DNA of 64,000 nucleotides, from NCBI RefSeq assembly GCF_003002895.1, contig NZ_PVTI01000008.1, positions 59,817 through 123,816 of the forward strand, written 5' to 3'. Below the pieces are notes generated by a model. It had not been told where the DNA came from. It searched no databases and worked only from the letters and a program-made list of their open reading frames with translations. A program made the position numbers and the translations under genes. Numbering within the stretch: the stretch's first letter is position 1; every line of letters begins with the position of its first letter. Positions 1 through 12,341 of this stretch are shown in pieces. This DNA comes from Knoellia remsis (GTDB lineage: Bacteria > Actinomycetota > Actinomycetes > Actinomycetales > Dermatophilaceae).

Positions 1-425
1 ACAACCTCATGCCGTTCATCGCGCAGGTCGCTGTCGGACGCCGGGACAAGCTCATGGTCTTCGGCGACGACTACCCGACCCCGGACGGCACCGGCGTGCG
101 CGACTACATCCACGTCGAGGACCTCGCCGCCGGGCACGTCGCCGCGCTGCACAAGCTCGGCGCCACCGACGACGCCGTGAGCACGTGGAACCTCGGCACC
201 GGCCGCGGCACCTCGGTGCTTGAGCTGCTGCACGCCTTCGAGCGGGCGGTGGGACGCGAGCTGCCCTACGAGATCGTCGCCCGCCGGCCCGGCGACATCG
301 CCGCCTCGTATGCCGACCCGTCCCGCGCCGAGGCCGACCTCGGCTGGCGGGCCACCCGCACCATCGACGACATGTGCGCCGACACGTGGCGCTGGCAGAG
401 CACCAACCCCAACGGTTACCCGTGA
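1..425 (+). CDS. galE: UDP-glucose 4-epimerase, 3' end only
   Basis: C-terminal about 140 residues of UDP-glucose 4-epimerase, which interconverts UDP-glucose and UDP-galactose in the cytoplasm; the 5' part lies outside the window, and the reading frame is open from base 3. The stretch GDDYPTPDGTGVRDYIHVEDLA is the conserved GalE substrate-binding region, followed by NLGTGRGTSVLEL and the typical ending with RPGD and LGW. The stop overlaps the GTG start of the next gene (GTGA), so the two are co-transcribed and probably translationally coupled. galK lies about 6.5 kb downstream on the other strand, so the Leloir genes are split here. Identification is secure. Confidence 0.95.
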   Translation, partial: NLMPFIAQVAVGRRDKLMVFGDDYPTPDGTGVRDYIHVEDLAAGHVAALHKLGATDDAVSTWNLGTGRGTSVLELLHAFERAVGRELPYEIVARRPGDIAASYADPSRAEADLGWRATRTIDDMCADTWRWQSTNPNGYP

Positions 426-895
426 CGGAGGACCCTGCCGGGCCGCGAGTTCGGCGGGCGACCCGTCAGGACGTGCCGGCGATCGTCGCCCTCCTCGCCG
501 ACGACCCGCTGGGTGCTGCGCGCGAAGACACCGGCGACCTCACGGCATACCTCGACGCCTTCGAGCGGGTCGACGCCGATCCCGCTCACGAGCTCGTCGT
601 CCTTGACGACCGGGGCGAGGTGGTCGGCACGCTCCAGCTCACGCTGCTGCCGGGGCTGTCGCGTCGTGCGGCGCTGCGGGCGCAGGTCGAGGCCGTGCGG
701 GTCGCGTCGTCACGGCGCGGACAGGCGCTCGGCGAGCTGCTTCTGCGCTGGGCCGTCGAGCGGGCCCGCGAGCGTGGTGCCGTGCTCGTCCAGCTGACGA
801 CCGACGCGAGCCGCGACGACGCCCACCGCTTCTACGAGCGGCTGGGCTTCGCCGCGACCCACGTCGGCATGAAACTCGACCTGATGCGCGACTGA
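422..895 (+). CDS. GNAT family N-acetyltransferase
   Basis: About 157 residues with GCN5-related acetyltransferase features. VRRATRQDVPAIVALLADD is the N-terminal alpha/beta element; the central LQLTLLPGLSRRAALRAQVEAVRV strand precedes the acetyl-CoA pyrophosphate loop SRRGQALGELLL (Q/RxxGxG/A type); the C-terminal DAHRFYERLGFAATHVGMKL is the usual motif B. The GTG start at 422 overlaps the galE stop (GTGA) and gives a standard GNAT length; a longer in-frame opening at 374 would run into galE. The substrate is unknown, and the position after galE is not enough to assign one. The stop codon touches a 21-bp perfect hairpin. Confidence 0.85.
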   Translation: MTEDPAGPRVRRATRQDVPAIVALLADDPLGAAREDTGDLTAYLDAFERVDADPAHELVVLDDRGEVVGTLQLTLLPGLSRRAALRAQVEAVRVASSRRGQALGELLLRWAVERARERGAVLVQLTTDASRDDAHRFYERLGFAATHVGMKLDLMRD

Positions 896-947
896 TTGCG
901 CACAGTTCGCCTCCTCGCTCCGCGTCGGAGGCGAACTGTGCGCAATC
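894..947. terminator. 21-bp perfect inverted repeat between convergent genes
   Basis: Arms at 894-914 and 927-947 are perfect reverse complements, with a 12-nt apex (915-926). The element lies between the convergent GNAT and idh genes and likely ends transcription from both sides. There is no clear U-tract. The outer arm (GATTGCGCACAGTTCGC) is repeated at 44698, see that entry. Confidence 0.75.
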
Positions 948-956
948 GGTCGGTGG

Positions 957-3407
<2,451 letters not shown>

Positions 3408-3453
3408 TCACGGTACGCCGCGGATGGCCGGAACAAGCGGATTGCTTCGGGCC

Positions 3454-4281
3454 TCAGCGGTGCAGGCGCGGGGCGTCGGGGTCGACGCCCTCGGGCACGA
3501 CCTCGTCCTCGCGGCGGACCGAGCCGGTGATGTCGCGGTCGCGGCGGTCGATGCCGGTGATGAGGTGGAACGTCGCACCCGCGATCGCGGCACCGATGAT
3601 CGGTGCGACCCAGAAGAGCCACAGCTGCCCGGGGGCACCCGCACCGTTGAAGAACGCCACCGCGGTCGAGCGGGCCGGGTTGACCGACGTGTTCGAGATC
3701 GGGATGGAGATGAGGTGGATGAGCGTGAGGCAGAGGCCGATGGCGAGCGGGGCGAAGCCGGTCGGGGCGCTCTCGCGGGTCACGCCGAGGATGACGTAGA
3801 CGAAGAACATCGTCAGCAGCACCTCGGCGCACAGCACCGCGACCATGTTGTAGCCGCCGGGGGAGTTCGCGCCGTACCCGTTGGCGGCCATGTTGCCGGT
3901 GGCGTCGAAGACGTCCCGGCCGTGAGCGATGGCCCACAGGGCGCCACCGGCGGCGAGGCCGCCGAGGACCTGGGCGGCGACGTAGCCCGGGACGTCCTTC
4001 CACTCGAAGCGCTTGGCGATGGTCACGCCGATCGTCACCGCAGGGTTGAAGTGACCACCGGAGACGTGCCCCACGGCATACGCCATGGTCAGCACGGTCA
4101 GGCCGAAGGCGAGCGCGACGCCGAGGAAGCCGATGCCGAGGTGGACCGGGTTGCCGGCGCCGAGGGTCGGGGTCGACATGAAGCCCGCGGCGAAGATCGC
4201 CGCGCCGCAGCCGCCGAAGACGAGCCAGAAGGTGCCGACGAACTCCGCGAGCAGGCGCTTGGTCATCTCAGGGGTCTGCAT
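3454..4281 (-). CDS. aqpZ: Aquaporin Z-type water channel
   Basis: About 275 residues with six membrane spans and the two pore-forming NPA boxes: HFNPAVT in the first half and SVNPARS in the second, separated as in aquaporins. The N-terminus [21 protein letters not shown] is the family's first helix. Mediates passive water flow across the inner membrane. Two ATGs are possible, 4290 and 4281; the second has CACAAT 7 nt upstream and fits the window's leaderless pattern, so I chose it. The C-terminus is extended by a charged tail after [11 protein letters not shown]. Divergent from the UDP-glucose dehydrogenase gene. Confidence 0.92.
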   Translation of the reverse strand: MQTPEMTKRLLAEFVGTFWLVFGGCGAAIFAAGFMSTPTLGAGNPVHLGIGFLGVALAFGLTVLTMAYAVGHVSGGHFNPAVTIGVTIAKRFEWKDVPGYVAAQVLGGLAAGGALWAIAHGRDVFDATGNMAANGYGANSPGGYNMVAVLCAEVLLTMFFVYVILGVTRESAPTGFAPLAIGLCLTLIHLISIPISNTSVNPARSTAVAFFNGAGAPGQLWLFWVAPIIGAAIAGATFHLITGIDRRDRDITGSVRREDEVVPEGVDPDAPRLHR

Positions 4282-4351
4282 GGCTGCCATTGTGGCCCAC
4301 GGAACGGCCGCGGTGGGCGATGCGACACAGCCGACCGGTAGCGTGACCGCC
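4282..4351. promoter_or_regulatory. Divergent promoter region aqpZ / ugd
   Basis: The plus-strand gene has TAGCGT at 4339-4344, 7 nt before its GTG. The minus-strand gene has CACAAT 7 nt before the ATG at 4281. Both suggest leaderless transcripts. Confidence 0.5.
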
Positions 4352-5518
4352 GTGAAGATCTCCGTCGTGGGTCTGGGCTATGTCGGTCTCTCCAACGCAG
4401 TCATCCTCGCCCAGCACCACGAGGTGGCCGCCGTCGACCTCGACGCCGAGCGCGTCGCCCAGGTCAACCGGCGCGAGTCGCCGCTCGTCGACCCCGAGCT
4501 CGAGGAGTACCTCTCCGGGAGCGACCTCGCCCTCACGGCGACGACGTCGGCGGACGAAGCCCTCCCCGGGTCGGACTACGTCGTCATCGCGACGCCGACC
4601 GACTACGACCCCGACCGCGACTTCTTCAACACGTCGTCGGTCGAGTCGGTCATCGCCTCCGTCGTGACGCTCGCGCCCGGGGCCACCGTCGTCGTCAAGT
4701 CCACGGTGCCGGTGGGTTTCACCGAACGGATGCGGACGGCATACCCCTCGCTCGATGTGGTGTTCTCGCCGGAGTTCCTGCGCGAGGGGCGGGCGCTGCA
4801 CGACAACCTGCACCCGAGCCGCATCGTCATCGGCGGGCGCTCGGACGCGGCCCGGCGGTTCGGGGAGCTGCTGCTCGAGGGTGCGCTCGACGATGACGTG
4901 CCGCTGCTCGTCACCGACCCGACTGAGGCGGAGGCGATCAAGCTCTTCGCCAACACGTACCTCGCCATGCGCGTGGCCTACTTCAACGAGCTCGACACGT
5001 ATGCCGTGTCGCACGGTCTCGACACGCGCGCCATCATCGACGGGGTCGGGTTGGACCCGCGGATCGGGTCGCACTACAACAACCCGTCGTTCGGGTACGG
5101 CGGCTACTGCCTGCCGAAGGACACCCGGCAGCTGCTCGCGAACTACAGCGACGTGCCGCAGAACCTCATCCGCGCCATCGTCGACTCGAACACGACGCGC
5201 AAGGACTTCATCGCCGCGGACATCCTGCGTCGGCAGCCGCGGGTCGTCGGGATGTACCGGCTGATCATGAAGGCCGGCTCGGACAACTTCCGGGTGTCGA
5301 GCATCCAAGGGATCATGAAGCGCATCAAGGCCAAGGGCATCGAGGTGGTGCTCTTCGAGCCGGCGCTCGAGGAGGAGCGGTTCTTCAACTCCGAGGTGAT
5401 CCGCGACCTCGACGAGTTCAAGAAGCGGGCCGACGTGATCGTGGCGAACCGGGTGAGTGACGTGCTCGACGACGTGTCCGACAAGGTCTACACGCGGGAC
5501 CTCTTCGGCCGCGACTGA
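4352..5518 (+). CDS. ugd: UDP-glucose 6-dehydrogenase
   Basis: 388 residues, the same length as the short enterobacterial Ugd. Oxidises UDP-glucose to UDP-glucuronate with two NAD, providing precursors for surface glycans. The N-terminal Rossmann motif is [12 protein letters not shown]; the family block [22 protein letters not shown] and [11 protein letters not shown] follow; [24 protein letters not shown] is the signature; the catalytic cysteine sits near residue 252 in [15 protein letters not shown]. Start GTG 4352 has TAGCGT 7 nt upstream. It converges on the phosphatase gene, as in loci where tyrosine phosphorylation controls Ugd, though no kinase is seen here. Confidence 0.95.
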   Translation: MKISVVGLGYVGLSNAVILAQHHEVAAVDLDAERVAQVNRRESPLVDPELEEYLSGSDLALTATTSADEALPGSDYVVIATPTDYDPDRDFFNTSSVESVIASVVTLAPGATVVVKSTVPVGFTERMRTAYPSLDVVFSPEFLREGRALHDNLHPSRIVIGGRSDAARRFGELLLEGALDDDVPLLVTDPTEAEAIKLFANTYLAMRVAYFNELDTYAVSHGLDTRAIIDGVGLDPRIGSHYNNPSFGYGGYCLPKDTRQLLANYSDVPQNLIRAIVDSNTTRKDFIAADILRRQPRVVGMYRLIMKAGSDNFRVSSIQGIMKRIKAKGIEVVLFEPALEEERFFNSEVIRDLDEFKKRADVIVANRVSDVLDDVSDKVYTRDLFGRD

Positions 5519-5525
5519 GCGAAAG

Positions 5526-6134
5526 TCAGCCCCGCAGTGCCGCAGTCACGGTCGGGAGGGCCCCGCCGATCTCGGCGGCCATCCGGTCGAAGACCTCACC
5601 CCGCTGACGGTAGGGGTCGATGATGTTCGCTTGGTCCGGCGGGCGGGGCGCCACGGCGGTGCGCTTCGCGAAAGCGGCGGCGGCGATCGCGGCGACGCGG
5701 TTGTCGGCGGTGGTCGCGGCGAGGTCGTGCTCGTCGACCACGCCGAGAAGGTCTGCGAGGTCGAGCAGGGCAAAGGAGTAGCGCCACGCCTTCGGGTGCA
5801 GGGACACGACCGACTGGAGGTGCTCGCGGGTTGCGGTGATGACCAAATCGGACGCGGCCATCATGCGACGGGTGACCTGTCGCGCCGTGAACCCGTCGGC
5901 AGGCGCTCCGGCGCTGTCGAGCCGGACCGAGATGTGCGGGTCCATGGGCGAGCCCACGAGGGCCCCGGTGCCGGCACTCGAGACGCTGATGCCGGTGCCC
6001 CGGAGGTCGCGCTCAAGGAGCCGCTCGATGTAGGGCGAGCGACACACGTTGCCGGTGCAGACGACGAGGACGTGGCCACCGCCCCGGGCGTCGGCCGGAG
6101 CGGCGGTGTGGGAGACCGGCTCGTCAGCAGCCAT
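5526..6134 (-). CDS. Low-molecular-weight protein-tyrosine-phosphatase family protein
   Basis: 202 residues. The P-loop CTGNVCRS (Cys26 to Arg32, CX5R) follows the strand HVLVVCTGN. The C-terminal general-acid region appears as IIDPYRQRGEVFDRM, matching the DPY/DPF motif of these enzymes. Likely dephosphorylates tyrosyl residues, or acts as a related arsenate-reductase-like enzyme; the adjacent convergent ugd suggests a glycan-regulatory role, by inference only. An N-terminal extension of about 20 residues precedes the catalytic domain. TAGGGT lies 6 nt before the ATG, so the mRNA is probably leaderless. Confidence 0.85.
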   Translation of the reverse strand: MAADEPVSHTAAPADARGGGHVLVVCTGNVCRSPYIERLLERDLRGTGISVSSAGTGALVGSPMDPHISVRLDSAGAPADGFTARQVTRRMMAASDLVITATREHLQSVVSLHPKAWRYSFALLDLADLLGVVDEHDLAATTADNRVAAIAAAAFAKRTAVAPRPPDQANIIDPYRQRGEVFDRMAAEIGGALPTVTAALRG

Positions 6135-6173
6135 GTCGTCACCCTAACCGTCGCACCGTTAACCTCATGCGCG
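6135..6173. promoter_or_regulatory. Compact divergent promoter pair, phosphatase / exonuclease III
   Basis: Only 39 bp separate the two starts. The minus-strand box TAGGGT (6146-6141) lies 6 nt from its ATG and the plus-strand box TAACCT (6160-6165) lies 8 nt from its ATG. Both messages are predicted to be leaderless, and their -35 regions must overlap. Confidence 0.6.
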
Positions 6174-6983
6174 ATGCGACTCATCTCGGCCAACGTCAAC
6201 GGAATCCGCGCTGCCGCACGACGTGGCGGATTGGCCTGGCTCGTCGACCAGCACGCCGACGTCATCGCGCTCCAGGAGGTTCGCGCCTCCGACGACCAGC
6301 TGCGGACGACGCTCGCCGACCATGGCCTCGGTGACTGGCACGTCACCCACGCACCCGGTCGCGCCAAGGGCCACGCCGGCGTCGCCGTCCTCACCCGCCA
6401 GCCCCCGAGCCGCACGAGCAGTGACATCGGCCCTGTCGAGTTCACCGACGCCGGCCGCTGGGTCGAGGTCGACGTGCAGGGCCCGCACGGCCCCGTCACC
6501 GTCGTGTCCACCTATGTCCACACCGGCGAAGCCCGCACCCCGAAGCAGGACGAGAAGCTGCGCTTCCTCGATGCCGTCGGCGCGCGCCTGTCGGCGCTTG
6601 CCGAAAGTGGTGGGTATGCCGTCCTCACCGGTGACCTCAACGTGTGCCACAGCGCCGACGACCTCAAGAACTGGAAGGGCAACGTCGGCAAGGCCGGGTT
6701 CCTCCCGGAGGAGCAGGCCCATCTCGACCGGTGGGCCGCCGATCACGGCTACGTCGACGTGCACCGCCGCCTTCACGGTCCGGGGCCGGGCCCGTACACG
6801 TGGTGGTCCTGGCGCGGGAAGGCGTTCGACAACGACGCGGGCTGGCGCATCGACTACCAGATCGCGAGCGGCCCCCTCGCCGAGCTTGCGACGCGCGCGG
6901 AGGTCGGCCGCGCGGCGGCATACGACCAGCGGTGGAGCGACCACGCGCCGCTCACCGTCGACTACGAGCTGACGCTCGCCTGA
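6174..6983 (+). CDS. xthA: Exodeoxyribonuclease III
   Basis: 269 residues of the endonuclease/exonuclease/phosphatase fold, ExoIII type: AP endonuclease and 3'-exonuclease in base excision repair. Visible catalytic blocks are SANVNGIRAA at the N-terminus, IALQEVRASDDQL with the metal-binding Glu, the VVSTYVHTGE-containing middle, TGDLNVCHSADDLKNWKGN with the catalytic Asp-Asn pair, YTWWSWRGKAFDNDAGWRIDYQIAS, and WSDHAPLTVDY with the catalytic His. The start at ATG 6174 fits the family N-terminus and has TAACCT 8 nt upstream. Convergent with galK, separated by one base. Confidence 0.95.
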   Translation: MRLISANVNGIRAAARRGGLAWLVDQHADVIALQEVRASDDQLRTTLADHGLGDWHVTHAPGRAKGHAGVAVLTRQPPSRTSSDIGPVEFTDAGRWVEVDVQGPHGPVTVVSTYVHTGEARTPKQDEKLRFLDAVGARLSALAESGGYAVLTGDLNVCHSADDLKNWKGNVGKAGFLPEEQAHLDRWAADHGYVDVHRRLHGPGPGPYTWWSWRGKAFDNDAGWRIDYQIASGPLAELATRAEVGRAAAYDQRWSDHAPLTVDYELTLA

Positions 6984-6984
6984 C

Positions 6985-8142
<1,158 letters not shown>

Positions 8143-8199
8143 GCTCGCGAGTCTATGGGCAGCGGTCGGCTCCGTGACGTGCCTGACAGAATGGCGGTC
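8143..8199. promoter_or_regulatory. Divergent promoters galK / trpS
   Basis: TAGACT (8155-8150, minus) lies 7 nt before the galK GTG. CAGAAT (8187-8192, plus) lies 7 nt before the trpS ATG at 8200. Neither gene shows a clear Shine-Dalgarno sequence. Confidence 0.55.
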
Positions 8200-9246
8200 A
8201 TGACCTCCGACGCTCCCCAGGGGCAGCCCCGGATCCTCTCCGGCATGCAGCCCACCAGCGACAGCCTCCACATCGGCAACTACCTCGGGGCGCTGGTCAA
8301 CTGGGTGAAGCTCCAGGACGAGTTCGACGCGTACTACTTCGTCGCGGACCTGCACGCCCTCACCGTGCCGACCGACCCCGAGGTGCTGCGTCGGCGCACG
8401 CGCGTCACCGCGGCGCAGTTCATCGCCGGTGGCGTCGACCCGGAGCGCTCGGCGGTCTTCTGCCAGAGCCACGTCACCGAGCACGCCGAGCTCGGCTGGG
8501 TCATGAACTGCCTCACCGGGTTCGGCGAGGCGAGCCGGATGACGCAGTTCAAGGACAAGACCGCCAAGGGGCAGAACGCCAACGTCGGCCTCTTCACCTA
8601 CCCGATGCTCATGGCGGCCGACATCCTCATGTACGACGCGGCCTACGTCCCCGTCGGTGAGGACCAGCGTCAGCACCTCGAGATCACCCGCGACCTCGCC
8701 GAGCGGTTCAACACCCGCTTCGGGGAGGCGCTCGTCGTGCCCGAGCCCTACATCGTCAAGGAGTCCGCCAAGGTCATGGACCTCCAGGAGCCGACGGCGA
8801 AGATGAGCAAGACGACGTCGAGCCCCAAGGGACTCATCGACCTCATGGAGGACCCGGCGAAGATCGCCAAGAACATCCGGTCCGCCGTCACCGACACCGA
8901 CACCGAGGTCCGCTACGACGTCGAGAACAAGCCCGGTGTGTCGAACCTCCTCGTCATCCACTCCGTCCTGTCGGGGACCCCGGTCCAGCAGGTCGCGGAC
9001 TCGTTCGCGGGCAAGGGCTACGGCGACCTCAAGAAGGAGGTCGCCGACGTCGTCGTGACGGCCATCGAGCCCTTCCAGAAGCGGATGACCGAGCTCCTCG
9101 ACGACGAGGCCGAGCTCGACCGGATCCTCGCTTCGGGCGCCGAGCGGGCCCGCGAGGTGGCGCAGGCGACGATGGCGCGCGTGCGCGACCGTGTCGGCCT
9201 GCTGCCCGCCGCGGCGCCCACCGCCGTGCCCACCGCCGGCCGCTAG
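8200..9246 (+). CDS. trpS: Tryptophanyl-tRNA synthetase
   Basis: 348 residues, usual bacterial TrpRS size; charges tRNA-Trp. Class I synthetase signatures: [19 protein letters not shown] (HIGH-type motif as HIGN) near the N-terminus and [11 protein letters not shown] (KMSKS-type) in the second half. [19 protein letters not shown], which contacts the substrate, is also present. ATG 8200 is preferred over the in-frame ATG at 8191 because CAGAAT ends 7 nt before it. The gene is followed closely by the 2H phosphoesterase gene in the same direction. Confidence 0.95.
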   Translation: MTSDAPQGQPRILSGMQPTSDSLHIGNYLGALVNWVKLQDEFDAYYFVADLHALTVPTDPEVLRRRTRVTAAQFIAGGVDPERSAVFCQSHVTEHAELGWVMNCLTGFGEASRMTQFKDKTAKGQNANVGLFTYPMLMAADILMYDAAYVPVGEDQRQHLEITRDLAERFNTRFGEALVVPEPYIVKESAKVMDLQEPTAKMSKTTSSPKGLIDLMEDPAKIAKNIRSAVTDTDTEVRYDVENKPGVSNLLVIHSVLSGTPVQQVADSFAGKGYGDLKKEVADVVVTAIEPFQKRMTELLDDEAELDRILASGAERAREVAQATMARVRDRVGLLPAAAPTAVPTAGR

Positions 9247-9256
9247 GGTCGAGCCC

Positions 9257-9769
9257 ATGCCCACTCATGGCGTGGCAATCACGATCCCCGAACCGTGGGG
9301 GTCCACGCTCCAGGACGCGCGCGAACGCTTCGGTGACCCGATGGCGCGGTTCATCCCCCCGCACGTCACGCTGCTCCCGCCGACCGAGATCGACGAGGCC
9401 GCGCTCGGGGAGTTCGAGTCTCACCTCGACGAGGTGGCTCGGGCCCACTCACCGTTCCAGATGACGCTGTCCGGCACCGGCACCTTCCGCCCCCTCTCGC
9501 CGGTGGTCTTCGTCCAGGTCTCCGCCGGCATCTCCCAGTGCGAGCTCCTCGAGACCGCGGTGCGCAGCGGACCGGTGACGCGCGAGCTGGAGTTCAACTA
9601 CCACCCGCACGTCACCGTCGCCCACCACCTTCCCGAGGAGCGGCTCGACGTCGCGTATGCCGAGCTCGCGGACTTCCGGTGCTCGTTCGAGGTCGCCTCG
9701 TTCGAGCTCTTCCACCAGAGCGACGACGGGATGTGGCGCCCGCTGACGCCGTTCGTCCTCGGGGCGTGA
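9257..9769 (+). CDS. 2'-5' RNA ligase / 2H phosphoesterase family protein
   Basis: 170 residues. Two HxT motifs define the 2H superfamily: PPHVTLLPP near residue 35 and YHPHVTVAHH near residue 115. Such proteins act on cyclic or 2'-5' phosphodiesters of RNA or nucleotides; the natural substrate here is unknown. The ATG at 9257 has TAGGGT 7 nt upstream, and this box is only 10 bp after the trpS stop region, so the gene likely has its own leaderless transcript as well as read-through from trpS. Confidence 0.85.
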   Translation: MPTHGVAITIPEPWGSTLQDARERFGDPMARFIPPHVTLLPPTEIDEAALGEFESHLDEVARAHSPFQMTLSGTGTFRPLSPVVFVQVSAGISQCELLETAVRSGPVTRELEFNYHPHVTVAHHLPEERLDVAYAELADFRCSFEVASFELFHQSDDGMWRPLTPFVLGA

Positions 9770-9790
9770 ACGTCTGACAGGCTGAGGTCC

Positions 9791-10936
9791 ATGGACCGAC
9801 TCAAGGACCTCTGGGCCCGGGTGCAGCGAACGCGGTTGTGGCAGGCGTGGCAGCGCTACAGCACCTCGCGCGGCAGTCTCCTCGCCGGGGGCGTGACGTA
9901 CTTCGCGTTCTTCTCGATCTTCCCGCTCATCGCGCTCGCCTTCACCGTCTTCGGTCTCGTGCTCCAGGGCAACGACGGCCTGCTGACCCAGATCAAGGAC
10001 TACCTCAACGAGACGCTCCCGGGCTTCGTCAAGGAGGGCGATGAGGGCCTCATCCCGATCGAGGCCCCGTCCGGGGACACCCTCACGCTCACCGGCCTCG
10101 TCGGTGTCGCGGGTCTGCTGTGGGCGGGGCTGGGCTGGCTCAGTGCACTGCGCGAGGGGATTCGCGGGGTCTTCGGCGTGACCGGGTCGGTCGGCAACTT
10201 CGTCGTCGCCAAGCTGCGCGACCTCGGTGTGCTCCTGCTCATCGGTCTGGCCATCGTCGCGTCGGCCGCCGTCACCGGCATCGCGAGCGCGGCCACCGGC
10301 TGGATCGCCGGGCTCATCGGCCTCGGCGACCAGCAGTGGCTGCTGCGCGGCCTCGCGCTCCTCATCGGCGCGGTGCTCGACGGCGTCGTCGTCCTCGTCA
10401 TGCTGCGCCTCCTCTCAGGGGTCGACGTGCCCCGGCGCGGCCTCATCGGCGGGGCGGTCGTCGGCGGCATCGGACTTACCGTGCTCAAGCTGCTCGGCAC
10501 GACCCTCATCGCGAGCACGACCGGCAACCCGCTCTTCGCGTCCGTGGCACTCGTCATCGGCCTCCTCGCGTGGCTGAACTTCATGTCGCGAATCGTGCTG
10601 CTGTCCGCGGCGTGGGCGGCGAACTCCCTCGACCCGATGCTCGAGGAAGACCTCACCGAGGGCCAGCGGGCCAAGCTGCTCGAGGGTCCCGCGACCCCGC
10701 AGGAGACGGCCCGGGACACGGAGACGGCAGCGCCCGCGGCGCAGGACACGAGCGGACGTGCCGCAACGAGCGGGTACACCGGCGACGGCCGACACACCGA
10801 CGTCGTGCGCGCGCCGGTGCGCAAGCGGGCTGACGACCGGGTCACCCTCGCCCTCGGCGCCACGCTCGGCGCGGCAGCCGCGACCGGTCTCGCCGCGGCG
10901 GCCGGGATCCTGCGCCGGGTCACCGGCCGGCGCTGA
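9791..10936 (+). CDS. YihY/BrkB family (formerly ribonuclease BN) membrane protein
   Basis: 381 residues. The first half is a typical YihY domain: RGSLLAGGVTYFAFFSIFPLIALAF, then a loop, VAGLLWAGLGWLSALREGIRGVFGV, and four further hydrophobic spans up to LLAWLNFMSRIVLLSAAWAAN. An Ala/Thr-rich hydrophilic tail of about 80 residues ends in a short Ala-rich hydrophobic stretch (LALGATLGAAAATGLAAAAG). The family was once called ribonuclease BN but is an inner-membrane protein of unsettled role. CAGGCT lies 7 nt before the ATG. The end is followed by direct repeats of GCTGACCGG. Confidence 0.88.
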   Translation: MDRLKDLWARVQRTRLWQAWQRYSTSRGSLLAGGVTYFAFFSIFPLIALAFTVFGLVLQGNDGLLTQIKDYLNETLPGFVKEGDEGLIPIEAPSGDTLTLTGLVGVAGLLWAGLGWLSALREGIRGVFGVTGSVGNFVVAKLRDLGVLLLIGLAIVASAAVTGIASAATGWIAGLIGLGDQQWLLRGLALLIGAVLDGVVVLVMLRLLSGVDVPRRGLIGGAVVGGIGLTVLKLLGTTLIASTTGNPLFASVALVIGLLAWLNFMSRIVLLSAAWAANSLDPMLEEDLTEGQRAKLLEGPATPQETARDTETAAPAAQDTSGRAATSGYTGDGRHTDVVRAPVRKRADDRVTLALGATLGAAAATGLAAAAGILRRVTGRR

Positions 10937-11101
10937 CCGGCCGCCGCTGACCGGACGTGCCGACCGGAGGCGCCGACCAGAGCGGTCAGCGCCGAGGCGA
11001 GGCCCCCGGGCACGAGCCGCACGACGCATCGGCCCTCCTCGATCGACGGCTCGCCCGAGACGGGACCGGCGCCGAGAGGTGCCTCACCTGTTCATGCGAC
11101 G
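10937..11101. other. Non-coding spacer with short GACCGG repeats
   Basis: The 165 bp between the convergent yihY-type and mannosyltransferase genes carry imperfect direct repeats (GCTGACCGGCC, GCTGACCGGAC, GCCGACCGGAG, GCCGACCAGAG) starting at the yihY stop. No clear hairpin with a T-run and no supported gene. Confidence 0.4.
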
Positions 11102-12268
11102 TCATGCGGCCCGCCGGAACCGGGCGTCGCTCGCCGCCCGGTAATGGCCGACGAGCTGCTCGGTGAGGCACTCCCACGAGCGACCGCGCACGGCGGCCTC
11201 GGCCGCCTCGCCCATCCGGACCCGCCAGTCGCCGTCGCCGACGAGGGCGTCCACGTGGTCGTGCAGCGACCCTGGCCGGTCGGGGTCGAAGAGCAGCCCG
11301 GTCCGGCCGTGGTCGACGAGGTCGAGCGGCCCCCCGCGTGCCGGCGCGACGACGGGCAGCCCGAAGGCGGCTGCTTCCTGGAGCGTCTGCCCGAACGTCT
11401 CGCGGGTGCCCGTGTGCACGAAGACGTCGAACGCGGCATACGCGCGGGCGAGGTCGTCACCGCTCTGGCGACCGAGGAAGACCGGCGAGCGGTTCGGGCG
11501 GCCCGGCATCGAGGCGACGGCCTCGGTGAGCTGGGCGCCGATCTGCGACCGGCTCGGCCCATCCCCGACGATGATTAGCCGCGTGCCGGGGATCTGGGCG
11601 ACCTCGGTGAGCCGCCACAGCTCCTTCTCGGGCGCGAGCCGGCCGACGTAGCCGAGGAGCACCTCGCCGCCGGGCGCGAGCGCCCGCTTGAGCTCGGCGG
11701 TGCCGGGGTCGGTACGCCAGCGCGGCGAGAAGAGCGCGGTGTCGACGCCGCGCCGCCACAGGGCGGTCCGCGGGACGCCGTGCTGGCGCAGCTCGGCGAG
11801 CGTCGCCGTCGACGGCGCGAGGGTGAGGTCGGCGTGGGCGTGCATCCGGCGGATCCAGCGCCATGCAGCGTTGGCGGCGCCGGAGCCGATGCGGCCGGGG
11901 CCGTGCTGCTGGATGTAGCTCGGCATGTCGGTCTGGTAGATGGCGACCGACGGCGTCCCGGTCCGGTCTGCGAGCTGCAGTGCCCGGGCTCCGAGGATGA
12001 ACGGCGACGCCGCGTGGACGACGTCCGGCTCGAAGTCCTCGAGCGCGTGTCGCAGTCCCGGGGTCGGCACGCCCGTCGGGAACTGCCGCACCGACACCGA
12101 CGGGAGGCTGCGCACCTCGAATCCTTCGTAGCGTTCGGGTGCCGGGGCGGGGGCGATGATGAGCGCCTCGTGACCGAGGGCGCGCAGCGACCGCGCCACC
12201 CGGCATACGCTCGTCGTGACGCCGTTGAGCGTCGGCAGGAACGACTCGGTCACCATGGCGACTCGCAT
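11102..12268 (-). CDS. GT4-family glycosyltransferase, MgtA/PimB-like alpha-mannosyltransferase
   Basis: 388 residues of GT-B fold. N-terminal MRVAMVTESFLPTLNGVTTSVCRVARSLRALGHEALIIAP is typical of GDP-mannose-dependent transferases such as mycobacterial MgtA/PimB, which mannosylate glycolipid anchors of lipomannan-type glycans. LLGYVGRLAPEKELWRL is the nucleotide-binding element and ETFGQTLQEAAAFGLPVVAP holds the E-x7-E donor motif near residue 290. The donor is inferred to be GDP-mannose because manA and manC sit next to it. A GGAGG precedes the ATG almost without spacing, so the start could lie slightly elsewhere. Acts at the cytoplasmic membrane face. Confidence 0.85.
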   Translation of the reverse strand: MRVAMVTESFLPTLNGVTTSVCRVARSLRALGHEALIIAPAPAPERYEGFEVRSLPSVSVRQFPTGVPTPGLRHALEDFEPDVVHAASPFILGARALQLADRTGTPSVAIYQTDMPSYIQQHGPGRIGSGAANAAWRWIRRMHAHADLTLAPSTATLAELRQHGVPRTALWRRGVDTALFSPRWRTDPGTAELKRALAPGGEVLLGYVGRLAPEKELWRLTEVAQIPGTRLIIVGDGPSRSQIGAQLTEAVASMPGRPNRSPVFLGRQSGDDLARAYAAFDVFVHTGTRETFGQTLQEAAAFGLPVVAPARGGPLDLVDHGRTGLLFDPDRPGSLHDHVDALVGDGDWRVRMGEAAEAAVRGRSWECLTEQLVGHYRAASDARFRRAA

Positions 12269-12341
12269 GCCTCCACGGTCCTCGCTCCGGCTGCTGCGTC
12301 GGCGTCGAGCGGTGGTGTGTCAGGTGAGCGTCGGGTGAACG

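Noticed and set aside
894..947. Integron attC-like site or small IS end
   Set aside because: No integrase or transposase nearby, no target duplication visible; a palindromic intergenic element fits better.
8143..9264. 374-codon upstream extension of the galK frame
   Set aside because: It is antisense to trpS and the galactokinase N-terminus starts cleanly at the GTG at 8142 with a -10 box.
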